From assembly GCA_046352935.1 (NCBI GenBank), contig JAXMGR010000017.1, positions 32,397 to 96,396 on the forward strand: 64,000 bases of DNA, in the 5' to 3' direction. Both the position numbers and the translations under genes were made by a program. The stretch comes from CAYWMY01 sp046352935 (GTDB lineage: Bacteria > Pseudomonadota > Gammaproteobacteria > Steroidobacterales > Steroidobacteraceae). Shown one piece after another: positions 9,011-18,605 of this stretch (position 1 is the stretch's first letter; each line of letters opens with the position of its first letter). The notes below the pieces were generated by a model. The model was not told where the DNA came from, did no database searches, and saw only the letters and a program-made list of their open reading frames with translations.

Positions 9011-10924
9011 GTGGTCAGGCGCGTCCGCTTCAAGGATCCCTGGATCGAGCAGCGCTCGTTCACGCGCCGCGCGATCGTGGCCGGGATCGTCGCGGTGGTG
9101 CTGATCGCGGGCGTCGCGCTGCGCCTGTTCTGGCTGCAGGTGGTCCGCTACGACTACTACAGCGAGCTGTCCCAGGGCAACCGCGTGCGCCTCGAGCCCC
9201 TGCCGCCCGACCGCGGCGTGATCTTCGACCGCAAGGGCCGCGTGCTCGCCGAGAACACCCCGGCCTACCAGCTGGAACTCGTCCGCGAGCAGGTTCAGGA
9301 CCTCGATGCCACGCTCGCCCGGCTGGTGTCCCTGGACCTCGTCGAGGCTGCCGACGTCGAGCGCCTGCGACGACTCGTGAAGTCGCGCCGCGCCTTCGAG
9401 GGCGTGCCGATCCGCGTGCAGCTCTCCGAGGAGGAGATCGGCCGCTACGCCGTGCACCGCCACGAGCTCGCGGGCGTCGAACTCAAGACCCGTCTCGCAC
9501 GCTTCTATCCGTACGGGCCGTCCGCCGTGCACGCCCTCGGCTACGTCGGGACGCTGTCCGAGGCGGACCTGAAGCGCGTCGACGCCGAGCAGTACGCGGG
9601 CCTCGCGACCATCGGCAAGACGGGGCTCGAGTACAGCTACGAGGGCACGCTGCACGGCACCGTCGGCCATCGCGAGGTCATGGTCAACGCGGAGGGCCGC
9701 AGCGTCGAGGCGACCGGACAGGGCGGCCTGCCGCTCAGGCGCCGCGAACCCATGGCCGGCAACGACCTCTACACGACGCTGGACATCGACCTGCAGAACG
9801 TCGCCGAGCAGGCCCTCGCCGGCAAGCGTGGCGCCGTGGTCGCCGTCGATCCCTGGACCGGGGACGTGCTGGCGCTCGCGAGTCTGCCGACCTTCGATCC
9901 CAACAAGTTCGCGCGCGGCATCTCCGCGCCGGATTACCGCGCACTCGTCGAGGACCTCGACCGGCCGCTGTTCAACCGCGTGCTGCGCGGCATCTATCCG
10001 CCGGGCTCGACCATCAAGCCCATGATGGCGCTCGCGGGGCTCGAGTACGGCGTCATCAAGCCGGAGGACCGGCGCCAGTGCCCCGGCTACTTCCGTCTCC
10101 CCGGCTCGAGCCATCGCTACCGCGACTGGCGCAAGCAGGGCCACGGCAGCGTGGACATGATCGAGGCGATCATGACCTCGTGCGACGTGTACTTCTACGG
10201 GCTCGCCTCGACGCTCGGCATCACGCGCATCCACGAGGCCATGACGAAGCTCGGCTTCGGCGCGCCGACGGGGCTCGATGTCGACGGCGAACGCGGCGGC
10301 CTCGTGCCCTCCCCCGACTGGAAGAAGAAGGTCTTCAAGAGGAAGGAGCTGCAGGTCTGGTTCCCGGGCGAGACGGTGATCACCGGCATCGGCCAGGGCT
10401 ACTGGCTCGTGACACCGATGCAGCTCGCGAACGCCGCGGCGGTCATCGCGACCCGCGGCCGGCACTTCAGGCCGCGGCTCGTCGCCGCGGTGCGCGATGC
10501 GAAGACGGGCCGCGTGCAGCGCCGGGCGCCCGTGGCACTCCCGCCTGTCGAGATCGCCGACGCCGCGCACTGGGACGCGATCATCGAGGGCATGGTCGCC
10601 GTGACGAGCGGTCCGCGTGGCACGGCGGTCGTGGCCTCGCGCGGCGCGCCCTACCGGATCGCGGGCAAGACCGGCACGGCACAGGTCTTCACGATCGGCC
10701 AGACCGAGAAATACAACGAGAAGGAAGTCGACGAGCGCCTGCGCGACCACGCCCTGTTCATCGCCTTCGCGCCCGCCGACGACCCGAAGCTCGCGGTCGC
10801 CGTGCTGGTCGAGAACGGCGGCCACGGCAGCTCCGCGGCGGCCCCGGTCGCGCGCGCGCTGTTCGATGCCTATCTCATCGGCAAGATGCCGGAGCCGGAA
10901 CCCGCGGCAGGAACGACGCCATGA
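9011..10924 (+). CDS. mrdA: Penicillin-binding protein 2 (elongation transpeptidase)
   Basis: PBP2 is the class B transpeptidase that cross-links new peptidoglycan during elongation, working with RodA. The protein is 637 aa from a GTG start. It has a cytoplasmic tail, one TM segment (about residues 18-40), a pedestal domain containing RVRLEPLPPDRGVIFDR, and the transpeptidase domain. Active-site motifs: SxxK as STIK with Ser333, S-x-D as SCD around residue 393, and KTGT near residue 554. The C-terminus is Pro/Glu-rich. It overlaps rodA by 4 nt. Confidence 0.97.
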   Translation: MVRRVRFKDPWIEQRSFTRRAIVAGIVAVVLIAGVALRLFWLQVVRYDYYSELSQGNRVRLEPLPPDRGVIFDRKGRVLAENTPAYQLELVREQVQDLDATLARLVSLDLVEAADVERLRRLVKSRRAFEGVPIRVQLSEEEIGRYAVHRHELAGVELKTRLARFYPYGPSAVHALGYVGTLSEADLKRVDAEQYAGLATIGKTGLEYSYEGTLHGTVGHREVMVNAEGRSVEATGQGGLPLRRREPMAGNDLYTTLDIDLQNVAEQALAGKRGAVVAVDPWTGDVLALASLPTFDPNKFARGISAPDYRALVEDLDRPLFNRVLRGIYPPGSTIKPMMALAGLEYGVIKPEDRRQCPGYFRLPGSSHRYRDWRKQGHGSVDMIEAIMTSCDVYFYGLASTLGITRIHEAMTKLGFGAPTGLDVDGERGGLVPSPDWKKKVFKRKELQVWFPGETVITGIGQGYWLVTPMQLANAAAVIATRGRHFRPRLVAAVRDAKTGRVQRRAPVALPPVEIADAAHWDAIIEGMVAVTSGPRGTAVVASRGAPYRIAGKTGTAQVFTIGQTEKYNEKEVDERLRDHALFIAFAPADDPKLAVAVLVENGGHGSSAAAPVARALFDAYLIGKMPEPEPAAGTTP

Positions 10925-12057
10925 TCTACGAGGAACTCAACGTCTCGCGCGCACGGCGCACCATGACCGCGACCGCGCAGCTGCTGCGCGCGCTGCACCT
11001 CGACGGCCCGCTGCTCGCCACGCTCGGCCTCGTCGTCTGCTTCGGGCTGCTGGTGCTCTACAGCGCGGCCGGCGAGAACGTCTCCCTGTGGACGAACCAG
11101 ATCATCCGCTTCGGCATCGCCGTGGTCGTGATGACGCTGCTCGCGCAGGTGCCGCCACCGTGGCTGCGCATGATCACGCCCTGGCTCTACGCGGCCGGCG
11201 TCGTCCTGCTGGTCGCGGTCGCCGTGCTGGGCGACATCGGCAAGGGCGCGCAGCGCTGGCTCGACCTCGGGATCGTCCGCTTCCAGCCGTCGGAGATGAT
11301 GAAGCTCGCCGTGCCCATGGCCTGCGCGTGGTATGCGCACGCCCGCCCGTTACCCCCGTCGTTCCGCGATCTCGTCGTCTTCCTGCTCATCATCCTCGTC
11401 CCCGCGGGACTCATCGCGGAGCAGCCCGATCTCGGCACGGCGCTGCTGGTGTCGGCCGCGGGCGGTCTCGTCGTGCTGTTCGCGGGACTGCAGCTGCGCT
11501 ACCTGATCGGCGGCGCCGTGCTCGCGGGCATCGCGATCCCCGTCGGCTGGCATTTCCTGCACGACTACCAGCGGCAGCGCGTGCTGACCTTCCTCGACCC
11601 GCAGACGGATCCGCTCGGCGCGGGCTACCACATCATCCAGTCGCAGATCGCGATCGGCTCCGGCGGCGTGTTCGGCAAGGGCTGGATGCACGGCAGCCAG
11701 GCGCAGCTCGAATTCCTGCCCGAGCGCACCACGGATTTCATCTTCGCCGTGGTGGGCGAGGAACTCGGACTGCTCGGCCAGTGTCTGCTGCTCGCGATCT
11801 ATCTCGTGGTGATCGGCCGGGCGCTGTGGATGGCCAACCAGTGCCGCGACACGTTCTCGCGTCTGACCGCAGGTGCGCTCGCGATGACCTTCTTCATCTA
11901 CGTGTTCGTGAACTCGGGGATGGTGAGCGGGCTGCTGCCGGTCGTCGGCGTCCCGCTGCCGCTCTTCAGCTACGGCGGGACCTCGATGGTGACCCTGCTG
12001 GCGGGCTTCGGTATCCTCATGTCGCTGTACGCGAACAGGAAGCTGGTGAGCTCATGA
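10921..12057 (+). CDS. rodA: SEDS glycosyltransferase RodA
   Basis: RodA polymerises lipid II into glycan strands during elongation and pairs with PBP2. The 378-residue integral membrane protein has about ten hydrophobic segments and the SEDS-family signatures GKGAQRWLDLG, FQPSEMMK, FAVVGEELG and, near the end, PLPLFSYGGTS. The ATG at 10921 sits in the ATGA overlap with mrdA. The stop overlaps the mltB start in the same way, so three genes are coupled. Confidence 0.97.
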   Translation: MIYEELNVSRARRTMTATAQLLRALHLDGPLLATLGLVVCFGLLVLYSAAGENVSLWTNQIIRFGIAVVVMTLLAQVPPPWLRMITPWLYAAGVVLLVAVAVLGDIGKGAQRWLDLGIVRFQPSEMMKLAVPMACAWYAHARPLPPSFRDLVVFLLIILVPAGLIAEQPDLGTALLVSAAGGLVVLFAGLQLRYLIGGAVLAGIAIPVGWHFLHDYQRQRVLTFLDPQTDPLGAGYHIIQSQIAIGSGGVFGKGWMHGSQAQLEFLPERTTDFIFAVVGEELGLLGQCLLLAIYLVVIGRALWMANQCRDTFSRLTAGALAMTFFIYVFVNSGMVSGLLPVVGVPLPLFSYGGTSMVTLLAGFGILMSLYANRKLVSS

Positions 12058-13172
12058 GGCGAGGCATACGCGGACGGATCGCCGCCCTGCTCGTCGGCTG
12101 CTGCGCATCGCTGCCGTCCGCGGCGCTCGATACGGGCCGCGCCGACGTGAGCGCGTTCATCGACGGCGTCGTCGCGCGCAACCGGCTCGACCGCGGCTGG
12201 GTCCAGCGCATCGTCGCGGCGGCCGAGTCCCAGCAGGCCATCATCGACCTCATGCAGCGGCCCGCCGAGCGCGTGCGTCCCTGGTTCCGGTATCGCGACC
12301 ATTTCCTGACCGCCGAACGCATCGACGCGGGCGTCGCCTTCTGGACGGAGCACCGCGCGCGCCTCGCGGAGATCGCGGGCACCACGGGCGTGGCACCGCA
12401 TGTCATCGTCGGCATCCTCGGGGTCGAGACGTTCTTCGGCCGCATCACCGGCCGCTACCGCGTGCTCGACGCGCTCGCGACGCTGGGCTTCGACTATCCG
12501 CCGCGCGGCGAGTACTTCCGCGGCGAGCTCGAACAGTTCCTGCTGCTCGCGCGCCGCAACGGCATCGATCCGCTCGCGGTGCGGGGCTCGTACGCGGGCG
12601 CGATGGGACTGCCGCAGTTCATGCCGCGCAGCTATCTCAGCTATGCCGTCGACGGCGATCTCGACGGCCGCAGCGACCTGTGGGGCAGCGTCGACGACGT
12701 GATGTCCAGTGTCGCCAATTACCTCGCGAAGCACGGCTGGCAGGCGGGTGCGCCGATCGTGCTGCCCGCGACGCTGGTGGACCCGGATGCGGAGGGGCTC
12801 GTCGTCGGCAGCCTGACGACGAATCGCAGCGTCGGCGAACTGCGACGTCTGGGGCTCATGTTCGATCCCGCGCTCGGCGACGATGTCCCCGCCCTGCTCG
12901 TGGGGGTACGCGGCACCGATGGCCCGGAGTACCGGGTCGGTCTCAGGAATCTCGCGGTGATCATGCGATACAACCGCAGCCCGATGTACGCGCTCGCCGT
13001 GCACGAACTCGGTTCGCGCATCGAGGCGGCACTGCCGCCTCCCGCACCCGTATCGGAGGCTGCGACGCCGGCCGACGCGCCGCGCGGGCCGGCCACGCCC
13101 GCGGATCCCGCAGCGGCACCCGCTCGCGCGGCTCCCGCGGCTCCGACCGCCAGGAACGGAGCGCCTCTCTGA
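12054..13172 (+). CDS. mltB: Membrane-bound lytic murein transglycosylase B
   Basis: MltB cleaves glycan strands to 1,6-anhydroMurNAc ends, opening the wall for growth. The 372-residue precursor has an N-terminal signal sequence (cleavage probably after PSAA), the SltB-type domain with GILGVETFFGR (catalytic Glu125), SYAGAMGLPQFMPRSY, and LAVHELGSRI near the end of the domain. The C-terminal ~50 residues are Pro/Ala-rich. It is not clearly a lipoprotein: the two Cys in the signal do not form a good lipobox. It overlaps both rodA and rlpA. Confidence 0.95.
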   Translation: MRRGIRGRIAALLVGCCASLPSAALDTGRADVSAFIDGVVARNRLDRGWVQRIVAAAESQQAIIDLMQRPAERVRPWFRYRDHFLTAERIDAGVAFWTEHRARLAEIAGTTGVAPHVIVGILGVETFFGRITGRYRVLDALATLGFDYPPRGEYFRGELEQFLLLARRNGIDPLAVRGSYAGAMGLPQFMPRSYLSYAVDGDLDGRSDLWGSVDDVMSSVANYLAKHGWQAGAPIVLPATLVDPDAEGLVVGSLTTNRSVGELRRLGLMFDPALGDDVPALLVGVRGTDGPEYRVGLRNLAVIMRYNRSPMYALAVHELGSRIEAALPPPAPVSEAATPADAPRGPATPADPAAAPARAAPAAPTARNGAPL

Positions 13173-13975
13173 TGTCCGCACGCCGCGCCGCGTTGGCGAC
13201 CCTGGTCGCGACGCTGGCCGGCTGCAGTCTCGTGCACCCGCCCGAGCCGGACGTGCCCGCCTCCGTGACCGCGCCCGCGGCACCGTCACCCGAGTTCCAT
13301 GCGCCGCCGCTCGATGCGCCGGCCGTCGCGACAGCCCCCATGGAGGCGCGCTCGCTGCTCGGCAATGCGCCCTTCTACGATGTCGACGGGCACCGCTACT
13401 TCGTGCGCGACGGCAGCGTCGGCGACATGGAGCGGGGTGTCGCCTCCTGGTACGGCCGCAAGTTCCACGGCCGCCGCACCGCGAACGGCGAACGCTTCGA
13501 CATGCACGACATGACGGCGGCGCACCCCACGATGCCACTGCCGTCGCGCGTGCGCGTCACCAACCTCGAGAACGGACGCTCCGTCGTCGTGCGCGTCAAC
13601 GACCGCGGTCCCTTCAAGAGCGACCGCATCCTCGACGTGTCCTACGCGGCCGCGCAGGAACTCGGCATGATCGAAACCGGCACTGCGCTCGTCGAGGTGC
13701 AGACACTGGAGACGCCGCATCCGCTCACGGGCATCCAGCCTTTCCGCCTGTACGCACAGGTCGGCGCCTTCGGCGAGACGGGCAACGCACGGCGCATGGC
13801 GCAGCAGCTGCGCCGCCGCGGGTTCGACGACGTCGCGGTGCGTGCGACCGACCGTGGCGGCACGACGCTCCAGCGCGTGCTGGTCGGGCCCGTCGACAGC
13901 GCGCCCGACCTCGACGAGCTCGTGGCGCGGCTGCAGGACGCGGGCTTCGGCGACGCGCGCCTCGCGATCGACTAG
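13172..13975 (+). CDS. rlpA: Septal-ring lytic transglycosylase RlpA lipoprotein
   Basis: RlpA is an outer-membrane lipoprotein that, in Pseudomonas, cleaves denuded glycan strands at the septum. The 267-residue protein has a lipobox ATLAGC (Cys18), a double-psi beta-barrel domain (GVASWYGRKFHGRRTANGE, with catalytic His and Asp in this region and in VNDRGPF), and a C-terminal SPOR domain (residues ~187-265, beginning FRLYAQVGAF) that binds denuded glycan. The start ATG overlaps the mltB stop as TGATG. Confidence 0.95.
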   Translation: MSARRAALATLVATLAGCSLVHPPEPDVPASVTAPAAPSPEFHAPPLDAPAVATAPMEARSLLGNAPFYDVDGHRYFVRDGSVGDMERGVASWYGRKFHGRRTANGERFDMHDMTAAHPTMPLPSRVRVTNLENGRSVVVRVNDRGPFKSDRILDVSYAAAQELGMIETGTALVEVQTLETPHPLTGIQPFRLYAQVGAFGETGNARRMAQQLRRRGFDDVAVRATDRGGTTLQRVLVGPVDSAPDLDELVARLQDAGFGDARLAID

Positions 13976-14107
13976 CCTCTTCCGGTGCACGATGATTCCG
14001 CGGCAGCGGCCGAGACACCATCGGGTCCCGGGGATGGCGCGAGACGCGTCGTGCTGCGGTAAACTCGCGACGCCGCCACGCGGGCGGTTCCCCTCAGTGA
14101 AGCTTCC

Positions 14108-15262
14108 ATGCGCCGCATTCCCGCCCTGATCCTTTCGCTCGTGGCTTTTCTCGCCGTCCCGTTCGCGGACGCCGCGACACCGGTTCCGCCGCCGCCACAG
14201 GCCGATGCGAAGGCCTGGATCCTCGTCGATCACGTCAGCGGCCGCGTGCTCGGCGAGAAGAACGCCGACCTGCGGCTCGAACCCGCGAGTCTGACGAAGC
14301 TCATGACGGCCTACGCCGTGTTCCACGCGCTCGCGGAGGGCAAGCTGCGCCTGACGAGCGAAGTGTCGATCAGCGAGTACGCGTGGCGCGTGGGCGGCGC
14401 AGGGTCGGGCGGCTCGACCACGTTCGCGAAGGTGGGCTCGCGGCTGCCCGTGGAGGCGCTGATCCAGGGCATGATCGTGCAGTCGGGCAACGACGCCTCG
14501 ATCGCACTCGCGGAGGCCGTCGCGGGTTCGGAAGCGACGTTCGCGGAGCTCATGAACGGGTACGCGCGCCAGCTCGGCATGAAGGGCTCGAACTTCCAGA
14601 ACTCCACGGGCCTGCCGGGCCCGCAGCACTACGTGACCGCGCGCGACATGTCCCTGCTCGCGAGCGCCATCGTGCGCGAGTTCCCGCAGTACTACCGCTG
14701 GTACTCGCAGCGGGAGTTCACCTGGAACGGCATCACGCAGCACAACCGCAACGGCCTGCTGGATCGCGATCCCGCCGTCGACGGCATGAAGACGGGCCAC
14801 ACCGAGAGCGCGGGCTATTGCCTCGTGAGCTCGGCGCAGCGCGACGGCATGCGCATGATCGCGGTCGTGCTCGGCATGGCGAGCCCGAAGGCCCGCGAGG
14901 ACGCGAGCCTCGCGCTGCTCAACTACGGCTTCAGCTTCTACGAGACGCGCCGCGTGTACGCCGCGGGCCGTGAACTCGCACGACCGCGCGTCTACGGCGC
15001 GCCGGACGGCGAGGCGGCCGTCGGCCTGCGCCGCGAACTCGCCGTCACGGTGCCGCGCGGACGCTTCAAGGAAGTGCAGACGCGCATCGTCATGAAGGCC
15101 GGCCTGGAGGCGCCGGTCCCGGCCACGCAGTCGGTCGGCAGCGTGCAGTCCCTGCTCGACGGCAAGGTGATCGCGGAGCGCGCACTGTACCCGCTGGCCC
15201 CGGTTCCGAAGGGCAACATCTTCCGCCGCATGTGGGACACGGTCGCGGGCTGGTTCGGCTGA
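14108..15262 (+). CDS. dacA: D-alanyl-D-alanine carboxypeptidase, PBP5/6 type
   Basis: This periplasmic enzyme removes the terminal D-Ala from pentapeptide stems and so limits cross-linking. The 384-residue protein has a signal peptide (cleaved after ADA), SLTK (nucleophile Ser61, Lys64), SGN at 126-128, KTGH around residue 230, the PBP5 C-terminal beta domain, and a terminal amphipathic helix (NIFRRMWDTVAGWFG) that anchors it to the inner membrane. A 132-bp gap separates it from rlpA, so it may have its own promoter; TGCGGTAAACT just upstream resembles an extended -10. Confidence 0.96.
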   Translation: MRRIPALILSLVAFLAVPFADAATPVPPPPQADAKAWILVDHVSGRVLGEKNADLRLEPASLTKLMTAYAVFHALAEGKLRLTSEVSISEYAWRVGGAGSGGSTTFAKVGSRLPVEALIQGMIVQSGNDASIALAEAVAGSEATFAELMNGYARQLGMKGSNFQNSTGLPGPQHYVTARDMSLLASAIVREFPQYYRWYSQREFTWNGITQHNRNGLLDRDPAVDGMKTGHTESAGYCLVSSAQRDGMRMIAVVLGMASPKAREDASLALLNYGFSFYETRRVYAAGRELARPRVYGAPDGEAAVGLRRELAVTVPRGRFKEVQTRIVMKAGLEAPVPATQSVGSVQSLLDGKVIAERALYPLAPVPKGNIFRRMWDTVAGWFG

Positions 15263-15275
15263 GGCGCCACCCGCC

Positions 15276-16145
15276 GTGCCCGCGCCGCTCCCGACCTGCC
15301 ACCTGAACGGCGAGTGGCTGCCGCTCGCCGAGGCGCGCATCTCGCCGCTCGACCGCGGCTTCCTGTTCGGCGACGCGGTGTACGAGGTCATGCCGGTGTT
15401 CGCCTCGCGCGCCTACCGCTTCGACGCGCACATCGACCGGCTGGAACGCAATCTCGCGACACTGCGGATCCCTTCGCCCACCGACCGCGAGGGCTGGCGG
15501 CGCATCTGCGGCGGGCTCGTCCACCGCAACGGCGGCGGCGACCTGTCGCTGTACCTGCAGGTCTCCCGCGGCACGGAGTTCGGGCGCAACCACGTGCCGC
15601 CCGCGGGACTCGCACCCACGGTCTTCGGGTTCGTCACACCGCTCGCGCCGCGCGCGAACCCGGATCCCGGCATCGCGTGCATCACGGCCGAGGACATCCG
15701 CTGGCACCTCTGCGACATCAAGAGCACCACGCTGCTCGCCAACGTGCTGCTGCGCTGGCGCGCCGTGGAGCAGGACGCCATCGAGGCCATCCTGCTGCGC
15801 AACGGCGAGGTGCGCGAGGGCAGCTACAGCTCCGTGCACGTCGTCAAGGACGGCTGCCTGCTGTCGCCGCCGCTGGATCACGAGGTCCTGCCGGGCACGA
15901 CCCGCGGCGTCATCATGGAACTCGCGTCGCGTGCCGGCATCCCGACGGCCGTGCGGCGCATCGGCGCCGGGGAGCTGCGCGGCGCCGACGAGGTCGTCGT
16001 CGCGGCCGCGACGCTGCTGGTGCGGCCCGTGGTGCGCATCGACGGTCACGCCGTCGGCAGCGGCATTCCCGGGCCGGTGTTCGTGAAGCTCCGGCGGCTG
16101 TTCGAGGAGACGCTGCAGGAACTGTCGAGCGATCTGCCCGCCTGA
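15276..16145 (+). CDS. dat: D-alanine transaminase (class IV, PLP)
   Basis: The enzyme interconverts D-Ala and D-Glu with 2-oxo acids using PLP and can feed D-amino acids to the wall. The 289-residue protein matches fold-type IV aminotransferases: LDRGFLFGDAVYEV at the N-terminus, the PLP lysine in CDIKSTTLLANVL (Lys149), EGSYSSVHVVKDG, and a phosphate-binding LPGTTRG. The fold could also suit a branched-chain enzyme, but the motifs and the dacA neighbourhood favour D-Ala. The GTG start is 13 nt after dacA, so the genes are probably co-transcribed. Confidence 0.88.
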   Translation: MPAPLPTCHLNGEWLPLAEARISPLDRGFLFGDAVYEVMPVFASRAYRFDAHIDRLERNLATLRIPSPTDREGWRRICGGLVHRNGGGDLSLYLQVSRGTEFGRNHVPPAGLAPTVFGFVTPLAPRANPDPGIACITAEDIRWHLCDIKSTTLLANVLLRWRAVEQDAIEAILLRNGEVREGSYSSVHVVKDGCLLSPPLDHEVLPGTTRGVIMELASRAGIPTAVRRIGAGELRGADEVVVAAATLLVRPVVRIDGHAVGSGIPGPVFVKLRRLFEETLQELSSDLPA

Positions 16146-16279
16146 GGCGCAGGCCGCACCGGGCCGGCTCCGCGCCGCCCCGGGGCCGCGCCCTCGCCCT
16201 CCGCCGCGAGCCGCGCCGGCACCGCCGACCTCACCGTCACCCGGCTGCATCGGACGACCCGCCGTGGGATGATGCCGCC

Positions 16280-16546
16280 ATGGCACAGCAGGATTCACTG
16301 CTCCAGTTTCCCTGTGAGTTCCCGATCAAGGTCATGGGCCGGCGGGGACCGGCGTTCCGCGCCATCACGCTCGAGATCGTCGAGCGCCACGCGGGGAAGC
16401 TCGAGCCCGGCCGCATCAGCGAGCGGCTGAGCGGCAAGGGCAATTACCAGTCGATCACGTACACGATCGAGGCGTCGAGCCGGGCGCAGCTCGACACGAT
16501 CTATCGCGAGCTCACCGCGAGCGGCGTCGTGCTCGTGGCCCTGTAG
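16280..16546 (+). CDS. ybeD: YbeD/DUF493 family small protein
   Basis: This 88-residue cytosolic ferredoxin-like-fold protein of the UPF0250/DUF493 family has no established biochemical function. The sequence matches the family (LLQFPCEFPIKVMGR at the N-terminus, RLSGKGNYQSITYTI in the middle). In many gammaproteobacteria it lies between dacA and lipB. Here the order dac-dat-ybeD is kept, but lipB is 3.7 kb downstream on the other strand with fumC and other genes in between. Confidence 0.93.
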   Translation: MAQQDSLLQFPCEFPIKVMGRRGPAFRAITLEIVERHAGKLEPGRISERLSGKGNYQSITYTIEASSRAQLDTIYRELTASGVVLVAL

Positions 16547-16661
16547 GACGCAGCACGGGCCGCGCCCGCGGGGGCGTAGAGTGTCGGCGAGGGCGATGCG
16601 CCGGCCCGGCGCGCACCGCTCGCCGTCCACCCGAAGGCGCGAATGCGCCGGGGAGGCCGTC

Positions 16662-18059
16662 ATGGCGTTTCGCAGCGAACATGATTCCCTGGGCGAGGTC
16701 CGCGTGCCCGCCGAGGCCTGGTGGGGCGCGCAGACCGAGCGCAGCCGCCACAACTTCCGCATCGGGCCGCCGGCCAGCATGCCGCGCGAGATCATCCACG
16801 CGCTCGCGGTGGTCAAGAAGGCCGCCGCGCTCACCAACGTGGAGCTCGGCCGCCTCGACGCGGCGAAGGCGGAATGGATCGGCCGCGTCTGCGACGAGAT
16901 CCTCGCGGGCGCCCACGACGCGCAGTTCCCGCTCGTCGTCTGGCAGACCGGCAGCGGTACGCAGACGCACATGAACGTCAACGAGGTCATCGCGAACCGC
17001 GCGCACGTGCTCGCGGGCGGCCGCCTCACCGACGCGACCCGCATCCTGCACCCCAACGACGACGTGAACCTGAGCCAGAGCAGCAACGACGCGTTTCCCA
17101 CGGCCATGCACATCGCGGCATACCGCCTGGTCGCCGAGGTCACGCGCCCCGGCGTGCAGGAACTGCGGGACACGCTGGCGCGCAAGGCCGAGGCATTCCG
17201 CGACGTGGTCAAGACGGGCCGCACGCACTTCATGGACGCGACGCCGCTGACGCTCGGCCAGGAACTGAGCGGCTATGTGCAGCAGCTCGACAACGGCCTG
17301 CGCGCGCTCGACCACGCGCTCGTCGCGGTCGCCGAACTCGCGCTCGGCGGCACCGCGGTGGGCACCGGGCTCAATGCGCCGGCGGGCTTTGCCGGGGCGG
17401 TCGCGCGCCGTGTCGCGCAGCTCACGGGACTGCCCTTCGTCACCGCGCCGAACAAGTTCGAGGCGCTCGCGGCGAACGACACGATGGTCGAGCTGCACGG
17501 CGCGTTCCGACGTCTCGCCGTCAGCCTCATGAAGATCGGCAACGACATCCGCATGCTCGCGAGCGGTCCGCGCAGCGGTATCGGCGAGATCACCCTACCC
17601 GACAACGAGCCCGGCTCGTCGATCATGCCGGGCAAGGTGAATCCCACCCAGTGCGAAGCGCTGACCATGGTCGCCGCGCAGGTCATGGGCAACGACGTCG
17701 CCGTCGGCATCGGCGCCAGCAACGGCCACTTCGAGCTCAACGTGTTCAAACCCATGATCGCCGCGAACGTGCTCCAGAGCGCACGCCTCCTCGGAGATGC
17801 ATGCACGAGCTTCTCACGCCTCTGCGCCGCCGGCATCGAGCCGGACCGGCCTGTCATCGAACGCCACCTGCGCAGCTCGCTCATGCTGGTCACAGCACTG
17901 AGCCCGCACATCGGCTACGGCCGCGCCGCGGAGATCGCGAAGAAGGCGCACCAGGAGGGCACGACGCTGCGCGAGGCCGCGCTCGCGCTCGGCTACGTCA
18001 CTGCCGCGCAGTTCGACGAGTGGGTGGATCCGGCGAAAATGTGCGGACCGCAGGACTGA
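16662..18059 (+). CDS. fumC: Fumarate hydratase, class II
   Basis: FumC hydrates fumarate to L-malate in the TCA cycle without an iron-sulfur cluster. The 465-residue protein is the usual length and has the superfamily signature GSSIMPGKVNPTQCE, plus WQTGSGTQTHMNVNEV and the GRTHFMDATPLTLGQE segment with the catalytic His. The start ATG follows GGGGAGG. Being oxidant-stable, it fits an aerobic lifestyle. Confidence 0.97.
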   Translation: MAFRSEHDSLGEVRVPAEAWWGAQTERSRHNFRIGPPASMPREIIHALAVVKKAAALTNVELGRLDAAKAEWIGRVCDEILAGAHDAQFPLVVWQTGSGTQTHMNVNEVIANRAHVLAGGRLTDATRILHPNDDVNLSQSSNDAFPTAMHIAAYRLVAEVTRPGVQELRDTLARKAEAFRDVVKTGRTHFMDATPLTLGQELSGYVQQLDNGLRALDHALVAVAELALGGTAVGTGLNAPAGFAGAVARRVAQLTGLPFVTAPNKFEALAANDTMVELHGAFRRLAVSLMKIGNDIRMLASGPRSGIGEITLPDNEPGSSIMPGKVNPTQCEALTMVAAQVMGNDVAVGIGASNGHFELNVFKPMIAANVLQSARLLGDACTSFSRLCAAGIEPDRPVIERHLRSSLMLVTALSPHIGYGRAAEIAKKAHQEGTTLREAALALGYVTAAQFDEWVDPAKMCGPQD

Positions 18060-18117
18060 GTGGCGGCGGCAAACGGCGCCGACAAGGCCGCGGCGGACAC
18101 GCGGCAGGGAGGGCGGC

Positions 18118-18468
18118 ATGTTCATCGCGGTGTACGGCTGGCGGGTGAAACCCGGCAAGGAGGAGCAGTTCCGCGACGCCTGGCGCCGCGGAACGCGCCA
18201 GATCGCACGCATCCACGGCGGCCTGGGCTCGCGGCTGCATCGCGAACGCGACGGCCGCTTCATCGGTGTCGCCGAGTGGCCGGACTACGAGACCTGGAAG
18301 CGCGCGTTCGACGCGCGCATGGTTTACGACGACCCGGAGACGCGCGCACGGTTCGTCGATGCGCTGGCCGAGGGCTCCGGTGCTGTCGAGCCCTTGCTGC
18401 TGATGGAGGTCACCGACGACCAGCTCGTGCGCAGCACGGTGCCGCTGGGTACTTCGCCGGACGGTTGA
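18118..18468 (+). CDS. ABM-domain (antibiotic biosynthesis monooxygenase-like) protein
   Basis: This 116-residue protein has the ferredoxin-like ABM fold: an opening strand MFIAVYGWRVKPGKEEQF, the central RFIGVAEWPDYETWKRAF, and an ELLLMEV-like last strand. Members act as small monooxygenases or have unknown roles, and the active site cannot be judged from sequence. It has a GGAGGG Shine-Dalgarno just before the ATG and lies 58 nt after fumC, possibly in the same transcript. Confidence 0.75.
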   Translation: MFIAVYGWRVKPGKEEQFRDAWRRGTRQIARIHGGLGSRLHRERDGRFIGVAEWPDYETWKRAFDARMVYDDPETRARFVDALAEGSGAVEPLLLMEVTDDQLVRSTVPLGTSPDG

Positions 18469-18605
18469 TGCCCGCCGGCGCACCGCAGCCCGGCACGACG
18501 CGGGAACGAGGAGTTCGCCTGCGGAGCGGGCCTCGGGCACGATGGGCCCGGACTTTCGCACGATCAGCGGGTCGTGCCATCGCAGACGATGGAGTATCCC
18601 GAGCG

